Positions 1-8,466 are shown, counted from the first letter of the stretch. The stretch: 64,000 nt of DNA from Actibacterium naphthalenivorans (GCF_014196965.1 NZ_JACIEQ010000001.1:1488001-1552000), one strand, 5' to 3'. Notes: generated by a model from the sequence alone, not told the origin. Program-made: numbers and translations.

Positions 1-66
1 AGGCTGTGTGGATGTGCCGGTTTCCGTCATGCCACCCCTTTCGTCACGATTTCACCGTAAAACAGC

Positions 67-91
67 GGCCCCAACGGATTCCATCGGGGCC
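67..91 (-). terminator. Hairpin after the flavin monooxygenase gene
   Basis: GGCCCC (67-72) and GGGGCC (86-91) form a 6-bp GC stem with a 13-nt loop, about 35 nt past the monooxygenase stop. On the minus strand it is followed by a short T run. A weak intrinsic terminator is plausible. The first 124 bases hold no other gene I can support. Confidence 0.4.
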
Positions 92-124
92 ACTGCCTTG
101 TCTTGCGGCGCTCTCCGGCCGGTG

Positions 125-1315
125 TCAGGTCAGGTAGGACAGCGGCTGTTCCACGCCCCAACGCGCGCGCGAGAAGCTTTGTGCCGGTTCATCCCACGTC
201 AGGTTCGCCTGGAGGCCGGCCATGTGTACGTCGCGGCCAAGGCGGCCCAGCGGATGATCCTCATACATGCCTTTCGCATCGCCCGCGGTCAGCAGACGCT
301 CGGCGGCGCGCACGGCCAGCAGGGCGCCATAGGCCACGTTGCGGCGCGCCTCGGCGCGCTCGGCCTGATCGGGAACGTGGTTCGCTTCGCCCCATTCCTT
401 CATCTGCTGGCAGTTGTGGCGCACATACATCATCGCGGCGGTTACCTCTGCATGCGATTCGGCAAAGCGCATCTGCGCCCCTGCGCTCAGCGCGGCGGAT
501 TCGAACGTGTGCAGGTTGATCCGGCCGGTCACCCGCTCTTCGAAGATGTCCAGAACGCCGCGCGCCATGCCGATCGTCGCGCTGAGCAGCAACTGGTTGA
601 CCACCAGGTTGAACGGCGCCCGGTAATAGGGATTGTCGGGATAGATCTCGGCGCCCGGGGTCGAGCACATTTTCAGCTGCTCAAGCGACACGAACCGGTG
701 CGGTGGGACATAGGCATCCTTGATCACGATGGATTTGGAGCCGGTGCCGCGCAGGCCCGAGACATACCAGTCGTCCACCACCTCGAAATCGGATTTCGGA
801 ATCAGGCACAGCCCGTGCATGGTGATGAAGTGGATCCATTCGGCATAATCGCAACCGCTGGAAAACCGCATCTGGCTGTCGGTGATGCGCCAGCCATCGC
901 CCTCGGGCTCGATGTTCAGCTTGGCCACGGCCGAGGCGGTCGAGGACATGGTGTCGGGATTGGCGTCCCAATATTCGTGCTGCGCCTCCAGCGGCAGATA
1001 GCCGACCATGAACTGGTGCCCCGGCCACTGCCCCGCCATCCAGGCCGAGGAACCGCAGCCACGGCCCACTTCCATGCCGATCTCGGCAATGGTGTCGATG
1101 CCGAATTCAAAGCCGCCGAACTTGCGCGGCTGCGCGGCGCGCAGCAGCTTGGCATCGCGGAAATCGTTCCAGGTTTCCTGGGGGATCTTGCGAATCTGTT
1201 CGCAATGGGCCGCGCGCTCGCGCAAGGTGGGGATCATGTCCCGCGCCGCCCTGATCAGGTCTTCAGGTGTCGTTTGCGAGGAAACAGCCTCAATATTCAT
1301 TATCTCGCCTCCCAT
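125..1315 (-). CDS. HsaA/HpaB-C2-type flavin-dependent monooxygenase
   Basis: This protein of about 396 residues has the acyl-CoA dehydrogenase fold used by two-component FMNH2-dependent hydroxylases (HsaA, p-hydroxyphenylacetate hydroxylase C2, DszC group). It has the N-terminal helical region, the central beta segment (WRITDSQMRFSSGCDYAEW, then WYVSGLRGTGSKS) and the C-terminal helical half. The motif GLRGTGS is typical of these oxygenases. True acyl-CoA dehydrogenases carry a catalytic Glu near the end (EGTNEI-type) that I do not see here. The FMN reductase just upstream on the same strand (1406-1966) would supply reduced flavin, so the pair makes a complete two-component monooxygenase. 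Two starts are possible: 1315 (AGGAGG 8 nt ahead) or 1300 (GGAGG 7 nt ahead). The likely role is hydroxylation of a phenolic or ketonic ring intermediate; the substrate is unknown. Confidence 0.8.
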   Translation of the reverse strand: MGGEIMNIEAVSSQTTPEDLIRAARDMIPTLRERAAHCEQIRKIPQETWNDFRDAKLLRAAQPRKFGGFEFGIDTIAEIGMEVGRGCGSSAWMAGQWPGHQFMVGYLPLEAQHEYWDANPDTMSSTASAVAKLNIEPEGDGWRITDSQMRFSSGCDYAEWIHFITMHGLCLIPKSDFEVVDDWYVSGLRGTGSKSIVIKDAYVPPHRFVSLEQLKMCSTPGAEIYPDNPYYRAPFNLVVNQLLLSATIGMARGVLDIFEERVTGRINLHTFESAALSAGAQMRFAESHAEVTAAMMYVRHNCQQMKEWGEANHVPDQAERAEARRNVAYGALLAVRAAERLLTAGDAKGMYEDHPLGRLGRDVHMAGLQANLTWDEPAQSFSRARWGVEQPLSYLT

Positions 1316-1405
1316 CGTTGTTCCTCCTATCCACAGATTTTGTCATCACAGCGCTTCGTCGGTATTCGCCTTGCGAATGCCTTTCGAAAAAACCGGCGCC
1401 GGGGG

Positions 1406-1966
1406 TCATGCGTAACCAAACCCCATCAACTGCTTTGCCTGGCTCTCGATCATGGTCGAAAGCGCATCGTCGATCAGCTTGCCGTCCGCATCGAACGGCT
1501 TTTGCTGCAGGCTGTTCATCGTCACGCCGACCGGAGTCGGCCAGCCGCGCAGGGAACACACGATATCGCGCAGCGAGCTGAGCGTGGTGCCCGTGGCCTG
1601 CCAGCCGGCGGCGCTGACCACCAGACCCACCGGGCATCCATCGAGATACACCCGCTTGTCGGTCATCGTGTCCTGCATCAGATCGATGGCATTCTTCACC
1701 AGCGCCGAGATACCCGCATGATAGCCGGGCGAGCCGATCACCAACCCGTCGGCCCGGCGCACGCTGTCTATGAAGTGGCGCTGCGCATCGCTGCGTTCTT
1801 CGTTTTCGGGGGCGTAGAAGGGCAGGGCCACCAGCTCTTTCGCGCCAAACATCTCGACTTTGGCGCCTTGCCGCGCGCATGCGTCCAGAACCGCACGAAC
1901 CAGCAGCTCTGTACTGGATCCGCCGCGCGTCGTGCCGCCGATGCCGACAATGAATTTCTCCGTCAT
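1406..1966 (-). CDS. NADPH-dependent FMN reductase, partner of the downstream monooxygenase
   Basis: This flavodoxin-fold reductase of 186 residues belongs to the SsuE/NADPH_FMN_red family. The phosphate-binding loop GIGGTTRGGSST is near the N-terminus, and the conserved SPGYHAGISALVKNAIDLMQ segment (about residues 75-95) lines the flavin site. It would reduce FMN with NAD(P)H and hand it to the oxygenase encoded 91 nt downstream (125-1315). I chose the ATG at 1966 because AAGGA lies 5-6 nt upstream; an ATG at 1972 is possible. An 18-bp lux-box-like dyad (2050-2067) sits 84 nt before the start and a half-conserved copy lies at 2189-2206, so the pair is probably part of the island regulon. Confidence 0.82.
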   Translation of the reverse strand: MTEKFIVGIGGTTRGGSSTELLVRAVLDACARQGAKVEMFGAKELVALPFYAPENEERSDAQRHFIDSVRRADGLVIGSPGYHAGISALVKNAIDLMQDTMTDKRVYLDGCPVGLVVSAAGWQATGTTLSSLRDIVCSLRGWPTPVGVTMNSLQQKPFDADGKLIDDALSTMIESQAKQLMGFGYA

Positions 1967-2049
1967 GTTCATCCTTCGCCTCATGCCCGGCTCCACGGGC
2001 CTTGGGTTGTGGTTCTCGAGGCGACAATACAGGGTCCGGTAAAAACCTG

Positions 2050-2067
2050 CCCTGCCGAAAGACAGGT
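2050..2067 (-). promoter_or_regulatory. Lux-box-like operator for the FMN reductase/monooxygenase pair
   Basis: On the minus strand this reads ACCTGTCTTTCGGCAGGG, 84 nt before the reductase start. It shares the ACCT-R-TC and GGCAGG half-sites with the copies at 11251, 24648 and others. It lies in the 466-bp divergent gap 1967-2432. Confidence 0.6.
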
Positions 2068-2188
2068 CTTTTGAGTCCGGGCCGCACGGGTCCGGCCGGT
2101 GGATATGCGCGCGGGTCGCGATCCTGCGCGGCCTGTCTTGAAGCGGTCGGGGCTGCCGCCGGTTCCTGGTGCAATAAATTTGGCGGCG

Positions 2189-2206
2189 CCCCTTCTTAGG
2201 ATAGGT
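2189..2206 (-). promoter_or_regulatory. Partial lux-box-like operator in the divergent region
   Basis: On the minus strand this reads ACCTATCCTAAGAAGGGG. The left half-site is perfect and the right one degenerate (GGGG instead of AGGT). It lies mid-way between the reductase start (1966) and the ferredoxin start (2433), about 225 nt from each, so the gene it serves is unclear. Confidence 0.4.
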
Positions 2207-2432
2207 CAGCTTCGGCGATGACTGCTGTTTATTGGCCCTGGCCGGACCTGCGCGGATGGATTCCGTGCGGGCAAGACATGGCATGGGGATAGGGCGGGCA
2301 GCGCGGATCCGGACGCCGTGCGCCGGGTTCGGGCATCACCGCCCTGAAGCAGGTTGGCGATGGCCGTCAGAAATACGTCGGCGGGGCGCATCGGCGCACC
2401 CGTTGGCAGATCGAGAAGCAGAGGAAGAAAAC

Positions 2433-2747
2433 GTGCCGAAAATTACTTATGAGCAACCCGATGGTACGCGCGCGGAACTGGAGGTTGAAGAAGGGATGAG
2501 CGTGATGCGTGGCGCTGTCGACAACGGAATTGACGGGATCGTGGCCGAATGCGGCGGTGCCTGCGCTTGCGCGACCTGCCAGGTCGTCATCGGCGCAGAG
2601 TGGCGCGACAAGCTGCCGGCGCCGGGGGTTCTGGAAGAAGCCATGCTCGAAGATGTCGAGGGCGATGACCGCCGGCTGTCGTGCCAGATCGAGGTGACGG
2701 CGGAGCTTGACGGGATGGTCGTCAAGATCCCGGCCACGCAATACTGA
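2433..2747 (+). CDS. [2Fe-2S] ferredoxin, putidaredoxin type
   Basis: This 104-residue ferredoxin has the adrenodoxin/putidaredoxin cysteine pattern C-x5-C-x2-C-x34-C (Cys40, 46, 49 and 84, with an extra Cys44). It would carry electrons from an NADH ferredoxin reductase to a class I P450. The P450cam-like gene starts 298 bases downstream on the same strand and is the obvious partner. No ferredoxin reductase gene is visible in the window, so that protein must be encoded elsewhere. The start is a GTG with GAGGAAG 5 nt upstream; the long in-frame extension to 2232 has no support. A second ferredoxin (9384-9698) shares the same fold and is paired with the second P450. Confidence 0.88.
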   Translation: MPKITYEQPDGTRAELEVEEGMSVMRGAVDNGIDGIVAECGGACACATCQVVIGAEWRDKLPAPGVLEEAMLEDVEGDDRRLSCQIEVTAELDGMVVKIPATQY

Positions 2748-2929
2748 AGGCCGGATCGCCGGGCGCTTTCGGGCCGCGCCCGATGCTGAAACGAAGCAAT
2801 CCATGCCGCATTGCCCCGGTCGTTGCCGGGCTGAGCGGCGTGGTTGCGCCCGAAGTCCATCCTGCTGCCTCCGCCTCCACGCATTGCACTTGTTTACCGG
2901 GCCTGCGGAGCGCCCCGTGCCGGGCCGCG

Positions 2930-2947
2930 ACCTAACCTTGGGTAGGT
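2930..2947 (+). promoter_or_regulatory. Lux-box-like operator upstream of the P450cam-like gene
   Basis: ACCTAACCTTGGGTAGGT is a nearly perfect dyad (one mismatched pair) ending 98 nt before the P450 start codon. It suggests the P450 has its own promoter, separate from the ferredoxin upstream. Confidence 0.65.
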
Positions 2948-3045
2948 GTCATTACCGCCGAAACCCGGATTCTGTCCCTGCTTGGTTCCGGGCATGATCA
3001 AGAAAACGCCGAAAGCGACGTATGAGCCCAGTGGAGGAGAAAAAA

Positions 3046-4272
3046 ATGGAATTAGACCTGTCACCCAAAGAAGTGGAAATTCCGGCACATGTTCCTGACG
3101 AACTTGTGCTGCCGTTTCCGTTCCTTTTCGGCGTAAAGACCAAACAGGACCCGTTTGGCGAGCTTGCCGCGCAGGTGCATGCCGAAACGCCGCCGATCTT
3201 CTATTCGAAACACGCTTATCCGGGTGGCACTCCGGCCTGGGTTGTCCGCACCGCGGAAGATCTGAAAACCATTCACTTCGACACTGAGAATTTCTCGAAC
3301 AAGGGCTTTTCGCCCTTCTCGATGATCATCGGCGAAACATGGAATCTGGTACCGGCCGAATCCGATCCGCCCATTCACGCGCACTATCGCGCTTTCGTCA
3401 GCCGGGTGTTCTCTCCGGGCGCCATCGCCAAGCTGGAAGACAAGATCCGTGGCTATGCCCGCGAGTATGTCGAAGGGTTGAAAGACAAGGGCAAATGCGA
3501 GTTCATGCGCGATTTCGCCTTCGAATTCCCGATCAAGGTGTTCATGGAACTGATGGGCCTGCCGCAATCGCGGACCAAGCAGTTCCTGGAATGGGAAGAG
3601 GCCATGCTGCACAGCCATGACCTTAAAAAGATGGCGGTCGCGACGCGTTCTGTCGTTGATTACCTGCGCGAGGAACTGGCCGACCGCCGCGAGAACCCGA
3701 CGGACGATCTGTTCACCTACGGGGTGCAGGCCAAGATCGACGGGCGCGAACTGACCGATGACGAACTGGTCGGCTTTACCTTCAACCTGTTCATCGGCGG
3801 TCTGGATACGGTTTCGACCCAGATGGGTCTGCAGTTCCTGCACCTGGCCCGCAACCCCGAGCACCAGAAGATGCTGCGCGATGATCCTTCGCTGATCCCC
3901 GCGGCCATCGACGAGCTGATGCGCGCCTATCCCGCCGTGACGGTGTTCAAGACCGTGACGCAGCCGTGCGAGTTGAAGGGCGTCAAGTTCATGCCCGGCG
4001 ACAAGGTGGTGATGTCGGCCACGCTGGCTGGGCGCGATCCGGCTGAATACGATGCCGCCAACGAGATCCGGTTTGACCGGGAATCCGACGGGCACCTGAG
4101 CTTTGGCTATGGCCCGCATCTGTGCCTGGGCATGCACCTGGCGCGCCGGGAAATGCGCATCGCGATGGAGGAGTTCCTGCGCGCCGTTCCCGAGTTCCGG
4201 CTCAAGGACGGCGTCGAGGTTGAGCACTATCTGGGCATGATCCAGCCCACGGCGGTCGATCTCGTCTGGTAA
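3046..4272 (+). CDS. Cytochrome P450, CYP101 (P450cam)-like
   Basis: This 408-residue class I P450 hydroxylates a small hydrophobic substrate with two electrons delivered by a ferredoxin. The heme loop is FGYGPHLCLG with Cys360 as iron ligand. The I-helix has GGLDT (251-255) with the acid-alcohol pair Asp254/Thr255, and ExxR is Glu290-Arg293. By eye it aligns with P450cam over its length, including SDPP after the B' region, the GGLDTV I-helix and the C-terminal LVW. The P450cam Tyr96, which hydrogen-bonds the camphor ketone, aligns with Trp100 here (WNLVPAESDPP), so the substrate should differ. The start at 3046 follows GGAGGAGA by 5 nt; an ATG at 3022 lacks such a site. A hairpin terminator follows at 4311-4335. 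Confidence 0.88.
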   Translation: MELDLSPKEVEIPAHVPDELVLPFPFLFGVKTKQDPFGELAAQVHAETPPIFYSKHAYPGGTPAWVVRTAEDLKTIHFDTENFSNKGFSPFSMIIGETWNLVPAESDPPIHAHYRAFVSRVFSPGAIAKLEDKIRGYAREYVEGLKDKGKCEFMRDFAFEFPIKVFMELMGLPQSRTKQFLEWEEAMLHSHDLKKMAVATRSVVDYLREELADRRENPTDDLFTYGVQAKIDGRELTDDELVGFTFNLFIGGLDTVSTQMGLQFLHLARNPEHQKMLRDDPSLIPAAIDELMRAYPAVTVFKTVTQPCELKGVKFMPGDKVVMSATLAGRDPAEYDAANEIRFDRESDGHLSFGYGPHLCLGMHLARREMRIAMEEFLRAVPEFRLKDGVEVEHYLGMIQPTAVDLVW

Positions 4273-4310
4273 GCCTCTGGGGGCTTGATCTTCTCCACGC
4301 CAAACGCAGC

Positions 4311-4335
4311 AGATGCGGCAGCAATTGCCGCATCT
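4311..4335 (+). terminator. Hairpin after the P450 gene
   Basis: AGATGCGGCA and TGCCGCATCT form a perfect 10-bp stem around the loop GCAAT, followed by TTCC only. Two more GC hairpins (around CGCCAG/CTGGCG and CCGCCC/GGGCGG) follow before the next gene at 4413. Termination or RNA processing is likely between the P450 and the dehydrogenase. Confidence 0.5.
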
Positions 4336-4412
4336 TTCCACAAGACAAAAAACGCCAGAACGCTGGCGCCGCCCGACTTTGGGCGGGCAGAGACACTTAG
4401 GGAGAACTCGGA

Positions 4413-5246
4413 ATGAAAAATGCGGGGGTTATCGGACTTGGCATGATCGGCGGCGGGGTTGCCGTTTGCCTGGCCCGAACCGGTCAGCTTGCGGCGGTCT
4501 ACGACATCCGGCCGGACGCGGCGGATGCGCTCGAGGGTGTGCCGGCGGTCGTGGCCTCTCCGGCGGAACTGGCCAAGGTTTCGGATACGATCCTGGTCGC
4601 GGTGGTCAGCGCCCAGCAGGTGATTGACGTGCTGTCGGGCCCCGACGGGGTGCTGACCCATGCACGCCCCGAGATGACGATCGTGGTTCTGGCCACGGTG
4701 TCCTTGACCGAGCTGGAAAGGATCCGCGCCGTGACCGATGCGGCCGGCGTTGGTCTGGTCGATGCCGGTGTGACCGGCGGCTTGAAGGCCAAGGAAGGCG
4801 GGTTGGTCAGCATGGTCGGCGGAGACGCGGCCGTGGTTGAACGGATCATGCCGGTTCTGAACGGGTTCTCGCAACACGTCGCGCGCATGGGCGACAGCGG
4901 CGCCGGGATGACGGCCAAGATCGCGCGCAACGTGGTGGTCTATGGCACCTATCGCGCCGGTCAGGAAGCCGCCGCGCTGTGTCGGGCGGCCGGTGTCGAT
5001 ATCGCCGTTCTGACCAAGGTGATCGACGAAAGCGCCGAAGGCGTCGGCGGCCCGATGATGCTGGCCAACCGCGCCGACCCGATGACCGATGAGACCGAAT
5101 TCAGGATCCGTCAGGGCATGAAGCAGCTGATGCTCAAGGATCTGCAGGCGGCCAAGGACATGGCCGGGGATACCGGGATCGAACTGCCTCTGGTCGATCT
5201 GAACATCACCGATGCCGACACCCTTGTCGGCACCAAAAAGCCGTAA
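4413..5246 (+). CDS. NAD(P)-dependent 3-hydroxyisobutyrate dehydrogenase-family oxidoreductase
   Basis: This 277-residue member of the beta-hydroxyacid dehydrogenase family opens with the Rossmann motif GLGMIGGG (residues 8-15). It carries the substrate-binding motif DAGVTGG (DxxVSGG in the family), and the catalytic Lys is in GAGMTAKIARN. It would oxidise a 3-hydroxy acid or reduce a short keto/semialdehyde substrate with NAD(P). It is followed 12 nt later by the carboxymuconolactone-decarboxylase-like gene, so the two form an operon. It is distinct from the closer HIBADH homologue at 17230-18117, and its substrate is not inferable. GGGAG lies about 10 nt before the ATG. Confidence 0.75.
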   Translation: MKNAGVIGLGMIGGGVAVCLARTGQLAAVYDIRPDAADALEGVPAVVASPAELAKVSDTILVAVVSAQQVIDVLSGPDGVLTHARPEMTIVVLATVSLTELERIRAVTDAAGVGLVDAGVTGGLKAKEGGLVSMVGGDAAVVERIMPVLNGFSQHVARMGDSGAGMTAKIARNVVVYGTYRAGQEAAALCRAAGVDIAVLTKVIDESAEGVGGPMMLANRADPMTDETEFRIRQGMKQLMLKDLQAAKDMAGDTGIELPLVDLNITDADTLVGTKKP

Positions 5247-5258
5247 CGGAGAAGTCCC

Positions 5259-5639
5259 ATGAGCAACGACAAGACAACCGATTGGAACAACGGGCTTGAG
5301 GTCGTCGATTCCGTCTATGGCGCGGGCGCGTCGGGCATGATGAAGGGGCTGGAAGGCTCGCCTTTCGTCCATGACACCGTCGCCCAGCTTTTCGGTGAGG
5401 TCTGGAAGGACCCCACCATCTCGATGCGTGACAAGCGGCTGATGGTGATCGGCGTGACCGCCGGTCTGGGCCGCATGGATCTGATCGAAACACAGATCGC
5501 CGGCGCGCTGGCCAATGACGAGCTGTCGGAGGCTGAACTGGCGGAAATTCCGCGCTTTCTGATGTATTACGTGGGGGCGGGCAATGCCTCTGCGGTGTTC
5601 CAGGGCATCCAGACGGCGAAAGCCAAGCGCAGGGGATAG
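5259..5639 (+). CDS. Carboxymuconolactone decarboxylase-like (CMD/AhpD fold) protein
   Basis: This small all-helical protein of 126 residues has the CMD-family core: D-x-R-D-K-R-L-M-V-I-G-V-T-A in the middle helix and a GAGNASAVFQGI C-terminal segment. AhpD-type CxxC cysteines are absent, so it is not a peroxidase. The histidine used by gamma-carboxymuconolactone decarboxylase appears to be replaced (IETQIAGAL). It may act on a beta-keto acid or lactone produced by the island, but its reaction is unknown. It is tightly coupled to the upstream dehydrogenase (12-nt gap; GGAG before the start). The region to 5723 only separates it from the convergent AraC gene. Confidence 0.7.
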   Translation: MSNDKTTDWNNGLEVVDSVYGAGASGMMKGLEGSPFVHDTVAQLFGEVWKDPTISMRDKRLMVIGVTAGLGRMDLIETQIAGALANDELSEAELAEIPRFLMYYVGAGNASAVFQGIQTAKAKRRG

Positions 5640-5723
5640 GCGCTGCGGCCTTCAAAGCGGCGCCGCCTCGGCCCGCCTGCCAGATCGAACGCCCGGCGGA
5701 TCGCACGTGATCCCGCCGGGCGT

Positions 5724-6683
5724 TCAGGTTTCGGGCCCGAAATCGCTGACCACCTCGCTGGCGCGGAAATTGATCGGTGATATGCCGAAATAGCGCTTGA
5801 ACGCCCGTCCGAAGGCGCCTTCATTCGCGTATCCCACACGCCAGGCCACATCCGACACAGACATCGGGCTTGACCGAAGCAGATCCTGCGCAACGGCCAT
5901 CCGGACCCCCAGAAGATATTGCGCCGGGGTCTCGCCCATGGTTTCGGCAAAGGTGGTGGCGAAGACGGTGCGCGACATGCCCGCTTCGCGCGCCAGGCTG
6001 GCGACGCTCCACTTCTTCTCGGGCGCGCGGTGAATGGCCCGCAGGACAGGCGTGATCCGGAACAGCGCGGCGCGGCCGAAGGTGCGGTCCTTGGCGTGTT
6101 CGGATTGGAAGTATTCCTGTATCGCGCGGATGATCGCCGCCTCGGTCATGCGGCGCAGGATCGCCTGATCGCCGGGGTCGGTGGAGTTGCGCAGATCCTC
6201 GATGAACCCCGCCATGGTGCGCATCCACGAAACCAGCGCGCCGTCTTCGGCCCGGAAGATCAGCGCGAAGGGCAGCAGCTTGAGCAGCGGATTGGCCCGT
6301 TGAACGTCGACCCGGCATATGGCATGGCCGATCGCGGCCCCCTTGCTGTCGGCGCTGCTATAGAGCTTGTGCGGCTTGCCATGCGGGATCAGGCACAGAT
6401 CGCCAACCTCCAGCATGAATTCGGCGCCGGCGATTTCGATGATGGCGCTGCCCTCGCGCAGCTCATAGCTGAAAACCTCGCCCTGCCCTGAAAACGAAAG
6501 CGCCCACGGCGCCGCGTAAGAGGCGGTGAAGAAGGAATAGGTTTCGCAATGGATCGTGTCGAGCAGATCCGGCAGGGCCTCCCAGCTTTTGGATGTGACG
6601 GGGCCGCCCGGCTGGGCCTCTGTAACCCCGCCCGCGGTCGCGGACGGGGAGATGTCGATATTCGTCGGCGCCCTGTCTGTCAT
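5724..6683 (-). CDS. AraC-family transcriptional regulator with cupin sensor domain
   Basis: This 319-residue regulator has an N-terminal cupin-type ligand-binding domain (AraC cupin_6 type, around residues 40-200, with the core IPHGKPHKL) and a C-terminal two-helix-turn-helix AraC domain. In that domain, SVASLAREAGMSRTVFATTF is the first HTH and SVSDVAWRVGYANEGAFGRAFKRYFG the second. It lies 42 nt downstream of the flavoprotein gene 6726-8369 and reads the same way, so it may be the last gene of the P450-ferredoxin-SDR-flavoprotein operon. Regulators of this subfamily often respond to aromatic or aliphatic substrates, so a role in sensing a pathway intermediate is reasonable. AraC sites are usually direct repeats, so it is a weaker candidate for the dyad motif of the island. 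Confidence 0.82.
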   Translation of the reverse strand: MTDRAPTNIDISPSATAGGVTEAQPGGPVTSKSWEALPDLLDTIHCETYSFFTASYAAPWALSFSGQGEVFSYELREGSAIIEIAGAEFMLEVGDLCLIPHGKPHKLYSSADSKGAAIGHAICRVDVQRANPLLKLLPFALIFRAEDGALVSWMRTMAGFIEDLRNSTDPGDQAILRRMTEAAIIRAIQEYFQSEHAKDRTFGRAALFRITPVLRAIHRAPEKKWSVASLAREAGMSRTVFATTFAETMGETPAQYLLGVRMAVAQDLLRSSPMSVSDVAWRVGYANEGAFGRAFKRYFGISPINFRASEVVSDFGPET

Positions 6684-6725
6684 AGCCTTGCATGATCCCG
6701 GCCGGGGGGGCCTGTCAACCGGCCT

Positions 6726-8369
6726 CTAGCCTGCGTTGGATTGCATCATCGTCTGGGCCGACAGATAGCCTTGCAGCAGTCCGCGCATATTCGCGATGCC
6801 GCTGTTATAGCCGCCGCCGATATCCAGCCAGGCCGCCGCGTTTCCAGCGGCAAAAAGGCCAGGCACGCCGTCGCCGCGCGCGTTGACCACGCGGGCGTTT
6901 TCGTCCACCCGCAGCCCGGCGCTGGGCACACCCATCACCACCCGCACCAGCGGGACGGCATAGAAGGGGCCGCGCTCCAGCGGGCCGAAGTTGGGGTGCA
7001 CCGGCATCCGCCCGTCCCCCGTCATCAGCGTGCCCCAGGGGGTTTCGTGGCGGCCGAAATCCGGATCCTCACCGGTTTCGCAGAACCCGTTGAACCGATC
7101 GACCTGCGCCTTCAGCCCTTCCGCGTCGATGCCGGTCTTTGCGGCCAGTTCCTCAAGCGTGTCTGCCTGTTCGGCCACGCCTTCGGGCAGAGGCATGCCG
7201 GGATAGGACGGCAGCAGCGAATATTTCTCGCGGAAGTTCTCGTCAAAGACCAGCCAGGCGGGCCAGTTCACCAGCGCCTCGCCCTGACCGTCGAAGCGCC
7301 AGGCCTTGGTGGCCACATCCGGGTAGAAGGCATCGTTGGCGAACCGCTTGCCGGTCTTGTTGACGATGATCGAATGGGGCTGTCCGGGCACCAGCATCCG
7401 CTGGGACATCTTGCCGTAGATTTCTTCGGAGGGCACCTTGTAGCCCACGAAGATCGGCGTCTGCGCGGGCGCGCGTACCGCCACCGGAATGGCGCCCGCA
7501 TCGGAGGCCAGCGCGAAATGGTCGCCCTCGACCGAGGGGGGGCACATGCTGCCGGCGCCGGGCATGGTTTCGTGCGAGCGCACAAGATCGGCGTTCCAGT
7601 CATAGCCGCTGGTGGCCAGAACGACGCCGCGGCGCGTGCGCACGCGGATCACACCCTCGGGGGTGGTGACCTCGGCGCCGACCACGCGGCCCTCTTCGCT
7701 GATGATGCGCGTCACCGGGCTTTCGGCCAGAATTTCGACCCCCCGGTCCAGCGCGGCCTTGAGCATCCAGGCCGCCAGCCCGGCGCCCGCACAGCGTTCG
7801 TCCTTGCCGATATGCTCGGCCAGAAGGTCACCCACGAACGGGCCCTTGCCGGTCTGCATCGCGTTGAATTCGTTCGAGGTCACATAGCTGTAGCCATGCC
7901 CATAGGGCGAGGTCCGGCAGCGCGCGGCCCACTCGCCCAGTTGGGTGGCGTCGAAGGGTTCGACCTCAAGATAGCGGCCCTCGGGTTTCGATCCGGGCAG
8001 CTTGGGATAGTAGTAATCAGGCAGGTCGCGGATGACCTGCAGCCGGATCCCGATCCGGTCTTCGAAGAAATCCAGCACTTCGTTGCCGCGCTGGACATAG
8101 ACGTCGCGCAGCTCTGGGATGGCCAGACCCTGAGACAGGGCCTCCATGTATTCGTTGGTTTCCTCAAGGCTGTCTTCGACGCCGGCCTCTTTGGCATAGC
8201 GATTGCCGCCGAACCAGATCTGCCCGGACGAAAGCGCCTGAACGCCACCCAAAAGTTCGTCTTTCTCGGCGACCAGAACGGTGCCACCGAATTCCGCGGC
8301 AGCAATGGCGGCCGCCAGCCCGCCGGCGCCCGAGCCGGCGCACAGGACATCAACTTCGCGATCCCACAT
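6726..8369 (-). CDS. FAD-dependent dehydrogenase, ketosteroid dehydrogenase/fumarate reductase family
   Basis: This cytoplasmic FAD_binding_2 protein of 547 residues opens with the dinucleotide motif GSGAGGLAAAIAAAE at 13-27. It ends with the FAD/substrate closing motif GLFAAGNAAAWLDIGGGYNSG. It lacks the HGANR motif of fumarate reductases. The layout resembles 3-ketosteroid delta-1-dehydrogenases and related enzymes that desaturate a ring next to a ketone. No signal peptide is visible, unlike its distant relative at 25854-27470. It follows the SDR gene (8516-9295) with a GC-rich hairpin between them, and GGAGG precedes the ATG at 8369. The likely role is desaturation of a cyclic ketone made by the P450/SDR steps; the substrate is unknown. 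Confidence 0.78.
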   Translation of the reverse strand: MWDREVDVLCAGSGAGGLAAAIAAAEFGGTVLVAEKDELLGGVQALSSGQIWFGGNRYAKEAGVEDSLEETNEYMEALSQGLAIPELRDVYVQRGNEVLDFFEDRIGIRLQVIRDLPDYYYPKLPGSKPEGRYLEVEPFDATQLGEWAARCRTSPYGHGYSYVTSNEFNAMQTGKGPFVGDLLAEHIGKDERCAGAGLAAWMLKAALDRGVEILAESPVTRIISEEGRVVGAEVTTPEGVIRVRTRRGVVLATSGYDWNADLVRSHETMPGAGSMCPPSVEGDHFALASDAGAIPVAVRAPAQTPIFVGYKVPSEEIYGKMSQRMLVPGQPHSIIVNKTGKRFANDAFYPDVATKAWRFDGQGEALVNWPAWLVFDENFREKYSLLPSYPGMPLPEGVAEQADTLEELAAKTGIDAEGLKAQVDRFNGFCETGEDPDFGRHETPWGTLMTGDGRMPVHPNFGPLERGPFYAVPLVRVVMGVPSAGLRVDENARVVNARGDGVPGLFAAGNAAAWLDIGGGYNSGIANMRGLLQGYLSAQTMMQSNAG

Positions 8370-8432
8370 GGTTTTTCCTCCCGTTTGCGCCGGTCTTGCG
8401 ATGATCGGTCATCGGTTTCTTCCGGCTGTTCC

Positions 8433-8466
8433 ACCTGGGGCCCTGGTCAGGACTGGGGCCCCAGGT
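8433..8466 (-). other. Perfect 11-bp hairpin between the SDR and flavoprotein genes
   Basis: ACCTGGGGCCC (8433-8443) and GGGCCCCAGGT (8456-8466) pair perfectly with a 12-nt loop. There is no T run on either side. It may be an mRNA processing or attenuation element in the P450 operon, or a terminator that needs Rho. Confidence 0.4.

Noticed and set aside
125-1315. Acyl-CoA dehydrogenase in beta-oxidation
   Set aside because: The EGTNEI-type catalytic Glu region is missing and an FMN reductase is adjacent, so a two-component monooxygenase fits better. The same holds for 21092-22318.
8-2074. A 688-residue open frame on the plus strand
   Set aside because: It runs antisense through the monooxygenase and FMN reductase genes, is rich in Arg/His/Gln and has no family features; it is a shadow of GC-rich codon use.
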